A stretch of DNA of 64,000 nucleotides from Prosthecobacter gellanilyticus (GTDB lineage Bacteria; Verrucomicrobiota; Verrucomicrobiia; Verrucomicrobiales; Verrucomicrobiaceae), in the NCBI RefSeq assembly GCF_007992435.1, contig NZ_BKAG01000014.1, positions 90,390-154,389 of the forward strand, written 5' to 3'. A program made the translations under genes and the position numbers. The number at the start of each line of letters is the position of its first letter. Position 1 is the stretch's first letter. This document shows positions 61,734-64,000 of this stretch, piece by piece. The notes beneath the pieces were generated by a model that was not told the DNA's origin, searched no databases, and saw nothing but the letters and a program-made list of their open reading frames with translations.

Positions 61734-62038
61734 ATAGCTGGGGGCCGGGCTGGCGAATGAGGGGGGAATGACCCATGTCCAAGCCCTAATGACCAAGGAA
61801 TGACCCAATCTTCAAATCCCAAGGACAAGGTGTGGCCGGAGGGAATGGGTAAGGGATGGAACTTTTGAAAGGCCGTATCTAATGGCGCTGGAGGTGCGTT
61901 TAAGACTTGGATGCTGGGGTTGATTGTTCATTTCCCAGCGAATCTGCATTTTCCAACAGTTCTCTTTTTGTCACTCGCTGGTGTTTGAACCACACCGGCC
62001 TTGCTGCTTTCTCAATCAACCTCCAGCTTTTGCTCCCT

Positions 62039-62818
62039 ATGAAACTGCTTCGTCTTGCCGCCCTGTGTTTGATCGCCTTCCCTGCGCTGGGCGCGATCGT
62101 GGAAAAGCCTGTGGAATACAAGGCGGGGAGTGTGGAGTGCGAGGGCTGGGCGGCCTTTGATGACAAGGATGAGGCGAAGCGCCCGGCAGTGCTGATCGTG
62201 CACCAATGGACGGGTGTGAGCGACAATGAGAAGATGCGCGCGAAGATGCTGGCGGAGCTGGGCTACAATGTTTTTTGCGTGGATGTGTATGGAAAGGGGA
62301 TCCGCCCGCAGCCACCGGCCGCCGGTGAGGAGGCTGGCAAGTATAAGAAGGATCGTGCGCTGCTGCGTGAGCGTGTGAACGCGGGTCTGCAGATCCTGCT
62401 GAAGGATGCGCGCACGGACACGGCACGCGTGGCGTGCATCGGCTACTGCTTTGGCGGGACGGCGGCGATCGAGCTGGGTCGCAGCGGCGCGCCGCTGAAG
62501 GGTGTGGTGAGCTTCCACGGCGGTCTGGACAGCCCGGCGCCTGAGGATGGCAAGAAGATCAAGGGCAAGGTGCTGGTGCTGCACGGCGCGGATGATCCGT
62601 TTGTGCCTGCGGCGGGCATCGCTGCCTTTGAGAAGGAGATGAAGGACGCGGGTGTGGACTACCAGCTGGTGTCGTATCCTGGCGCGGTACATTCCTTCAC
62701 GCAGAAGGCGGCTGGCAATGACAACTCGAAGGGCGCTGCTTACAATGAAGCTGCTGACAAGGCCTCCTGGGACGAGATGAAGACTTTCTTTGGCAAGATC
62801 TTTGCGAAGACCAACTAA
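62039..62818 (+). CDS. Exported dienelactone hydrolase-family protein
   Basis: 259 residues from ATG 62039, which opens a signal peptide (MKLLRLAALCLIAFPALGA); the longer frame to 61907 is not supported. Alpha/beta hydrolase with the dienelactone hydrolase triad: nucleophile Cys in IGYCFGGTAAIE (about 140), Asp in LHGADDPFVPAAG (about 186) and His in YPGAVHSFT (about 220). Substrates of such exported family members vary and cannot be assigned. Followed after 6 bases by the TraB-like gene, so the two probably share a transcript. Confidence 0.87.
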   Translation: MKLLRLAALCLIAFPALGAIVEKPVEYKAGSVECEGWAAFDDKDEAKRPAVLIVHQWTGVSDNEKMRAKMLAELGYNVFCVDVYGKGIRPQPPAAGEEAGKYKKDRALLRERVNAGLQILLKDARTDTARVACIGYCFGGTAAIELGRSGAPLKGVVSFHGGLDSPAPEDGKKIKGKVLVLHGADDPFVPAAGIAAFEKEMKDAGVDYQLVSYPGAVHSFTQKAAGNDNSKGAAYNEAADKASWDEMKTFFGKIFAKTN

Positions 62819-62824
62819 CCAACG

Positions 62825-63688
62825 ATGAAACATCTGCTGCCCGGCCTCTTTTGTTTTGCGCTTCTATCTGCTTCTGCGGAGGAAAAGAAAGCGGGGGCTG
62901 TGTCGCCAGGGGCAACGGACTTCATCCGCTTTGTTGAGACTGACGAGGGTGATTCGCTGCAGACGGCGGTCGTGAGCTATGAGTCGCCGGCTGGTGTGAT
63001 CGTGGATCTCGTGGGCGCGGTGCACATCGCAGACAAGAAGTACTTTGAGGCGCTGAACAAGCGCTTCAAGGGCTATGAGGTGGTGCTCTATGAGCTGGTG
63101 GGCAGGCCGGTGGAGGAGCGTGAGACGCTGAAGGTGGCAGATGGTGAGAAGAAGCTGCAGTGGCTGGGCACGCTGCAGGAGAAGATGCGCTCCACGCTGA
63201 AGCTGGAGAGCCAGCTGCAATGCATCGACTACCGCGCGAAGAACTTTGTGCATGCGGACCTGACGACGGACGGCTTCTTTGAGAAGCAGGAGGAGAAGAA
63301 GGAGAATTTTCTTTCGCTGTGGATGAAGGCGGCGCTGGCGCAGGCGGCCACGGCGGACCCGAACAAGGCGAACTCTGACATGGCGCTGATCATGACGATG
63401 CTGATGAGCAAGGACAGCTCCACAGATCTGAAGCGGCTGCTCGGCAGCGAGTTTGACCGGGTGGAGAATCTGATGGCCGGTGTGGAGGCGGGCAATGGGA
63501 CGGCGATCATCGGCGAGCGCAACAAGCATGCGCTGGAGGTGATGGAGAAGCAGGTGGCGGCAGGGAAGAAGAGGATCGCGATCTTTTACGGGGCGGCGCA
63601 TTTTCCGGACATGGAGCAGCGGCTGCTGAAGATGGGGTACAAGCTGAGGAAGACGGAGTGGGAGAAGGCTTGGGACATTGATGCGTGA
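62825..63688 (+). CDS. Exported TraB/GumN-like protein
   Basis: 287 residues with a short signal peptide (MKHLLPGLFCFALLSASAEE). TraB/PrgY-type features: LVGAVHIADKKYFEALNKRFKGYEVVLYELVG near 58-90 (GxxHIxD and the conserved Glu) and, near the C-terminus, IAIFYGAAHFPDMEQRLLKMGYK. Members are proposed erythromycin-esterase-like metal hydrolases or peptidases; function here unknown. Lies 6 bases after the dienelactone hydrolase gene. Strong G/C third positions mark it as core chromosome. Confidence 0.75.
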   Translation: MKHLLPGLFCFALLSASAEEKKAGAVSPGATDFIRFVETDEGDSLQTAVVSYESPAGVIVDLVGAVHIADKKYFEALNKRFKGYEVVLYELVGRPVEERETLKVADGEKKLQWLGTLQEKMRSTLKLESQLQCIDYRAKNFVHADLTTDGFFEKQEEKKENFLSLWMKAALAQAATADPNKANSDMALIMTMLMSKDSSTDLKRLLGSEFDRVENLMAGVEAGNGTAIIGERNKHALEVMEKQVAAGKKRIAIFYGAAHFPDMEQRLLKMGYKLRKTEWEKAWDIDA

Positions 63689-64000
63689 AGAGGAGATGAG
63701 GGATATGAGATCAGTGATGGAGTGGTTGGGGCATTTACGATTTTTGATTTATGATTTGGGGAGAGGGAGCTTGAAGAGGGCCTATGGAACACGCGGAAGA
63801 CACGGAATGGGGGCGGCTCAATATGAGAGGGGGGTTACAGGTTTATTAATCGTTTGTTAGGCTGATGGAGAGGGTTTGGCGGGCTTCGGTGGGTTGTTGG
63901 GAGAAGGATCTCGTTTGGACTTCGAGAGCGCCGGAGGGCCGGCGCAGTCCAGGACGCTGCGCGACTTCCTGGCTGTGGGGCGAAGGTGAGTCGGGAGAGA
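63689..64000. repeat. Intergenic end of window with dispersed repeats
   Basis: 312 bp with no supportable gene. Copy 2 of the 32-bp repeat is at 63776-63807. The stretch 63915-63985 (ggacttcgagagcgccggag, then gggccggcgcagtccaggac) is palindrome-rich (CGCCGG/CCGGCG) and looks like another dispersed intergenic repeat, but only one copy lies in the window. Confidence 0.5.

Noticed and set aside
61900..62226. Minus-strand frames under the dienelactone hydrolase gene
   Set aside because: They are shadows of the GC-rich plus-strand gene, which has a complete catalytic triad.

Overview
The window looks like one end of a large genomic island in the chromosome of a Verrucomicrobiota-type bacterium. 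A Prosthecobacter/Verrucomicrobium-like host is an inference from gene content and style, not proven. Positions 1 to about 59.6 kb are accessory DNA of mixed base composition. From about 59.8 kb on, the sequence is GC-rich and carries ordinary housekeeping genes. The two parts meet at a tRNA-Gly(CCC) gene (59606-59679, minus strand). Its 3' end faces the accessory DNA, the orientation expected for tRNA-targeted integration. No integrase and no second copy of the tRNA 3' end was noticed, so the far end probably lies left of base 1.

Layout. 0-3.5 kb: the C-terminal end of an SF3-type primase/helicase, a winged-helix protein, and five tandem iterons of about 21 bp, resembling a plasmid or phage replication origin. 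3.8-10.5 kb: small genes, mostly unrecognised, with a tandem Hsp20 pair, one member exported and with two alpha-crystallin domains. 10.6-15.3 kb: a complete His-Xaa-Ser locus (hxsA diverging from hxsD-hxsB-hxsC) plus a small YHYH-type exported peptide. 15.4-17.8 kb: an exported EEP-family nuclease/phosphatase, an SHD1-like exported protein and a lipoprotein. 17.8-30.4 kb: one giant 4222-residue exported RHS/YD-repeat protein with a transglutaminase-like C-terminal tip. The lipoprotein gene directly downstream is a candidate immunity gene. 31-35.7 kb: an exported FGE-sulfatase-fold protein and a 1094-residue protein with a probable PD-(D/E)XK nuclease domain.

35.9-42.3 kb: a compact DNA-metabolism module, with its own sliding clamp, a WGR-ATP-dependent DNA ligase fusion, a Cas4/AddB-like nuclease with four cysteines, a DUF932-like protein and small membrane proteins. 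Several of its genes are separated by strong hairpin terminators. 42.4-47.3 kb (minus): a complete QatABCD anti-phage system. 47.7-57.9 kb (plus): a three-gene operon of a DruH-like protein, a DruE-like DUF1998 helicase and a NERD-nuclease/UvrD-like helicase, that is a Druantia type III-like system with an extra gene. The two defence operons diverge from a shared 411-bp region holding a 10-bp inverted repeat. A DinB polymerase closes the island.

The most interesting items are the extended Druantia-like operon, the Hxs locus with its SH3-like-tailed substrate, the clamp/ligase/nuclease module, the iteron array, the giant RHS protein with its tip/immunity pair, and the long PD-(D/E)XK protein as a candidate undescribed defence gene.
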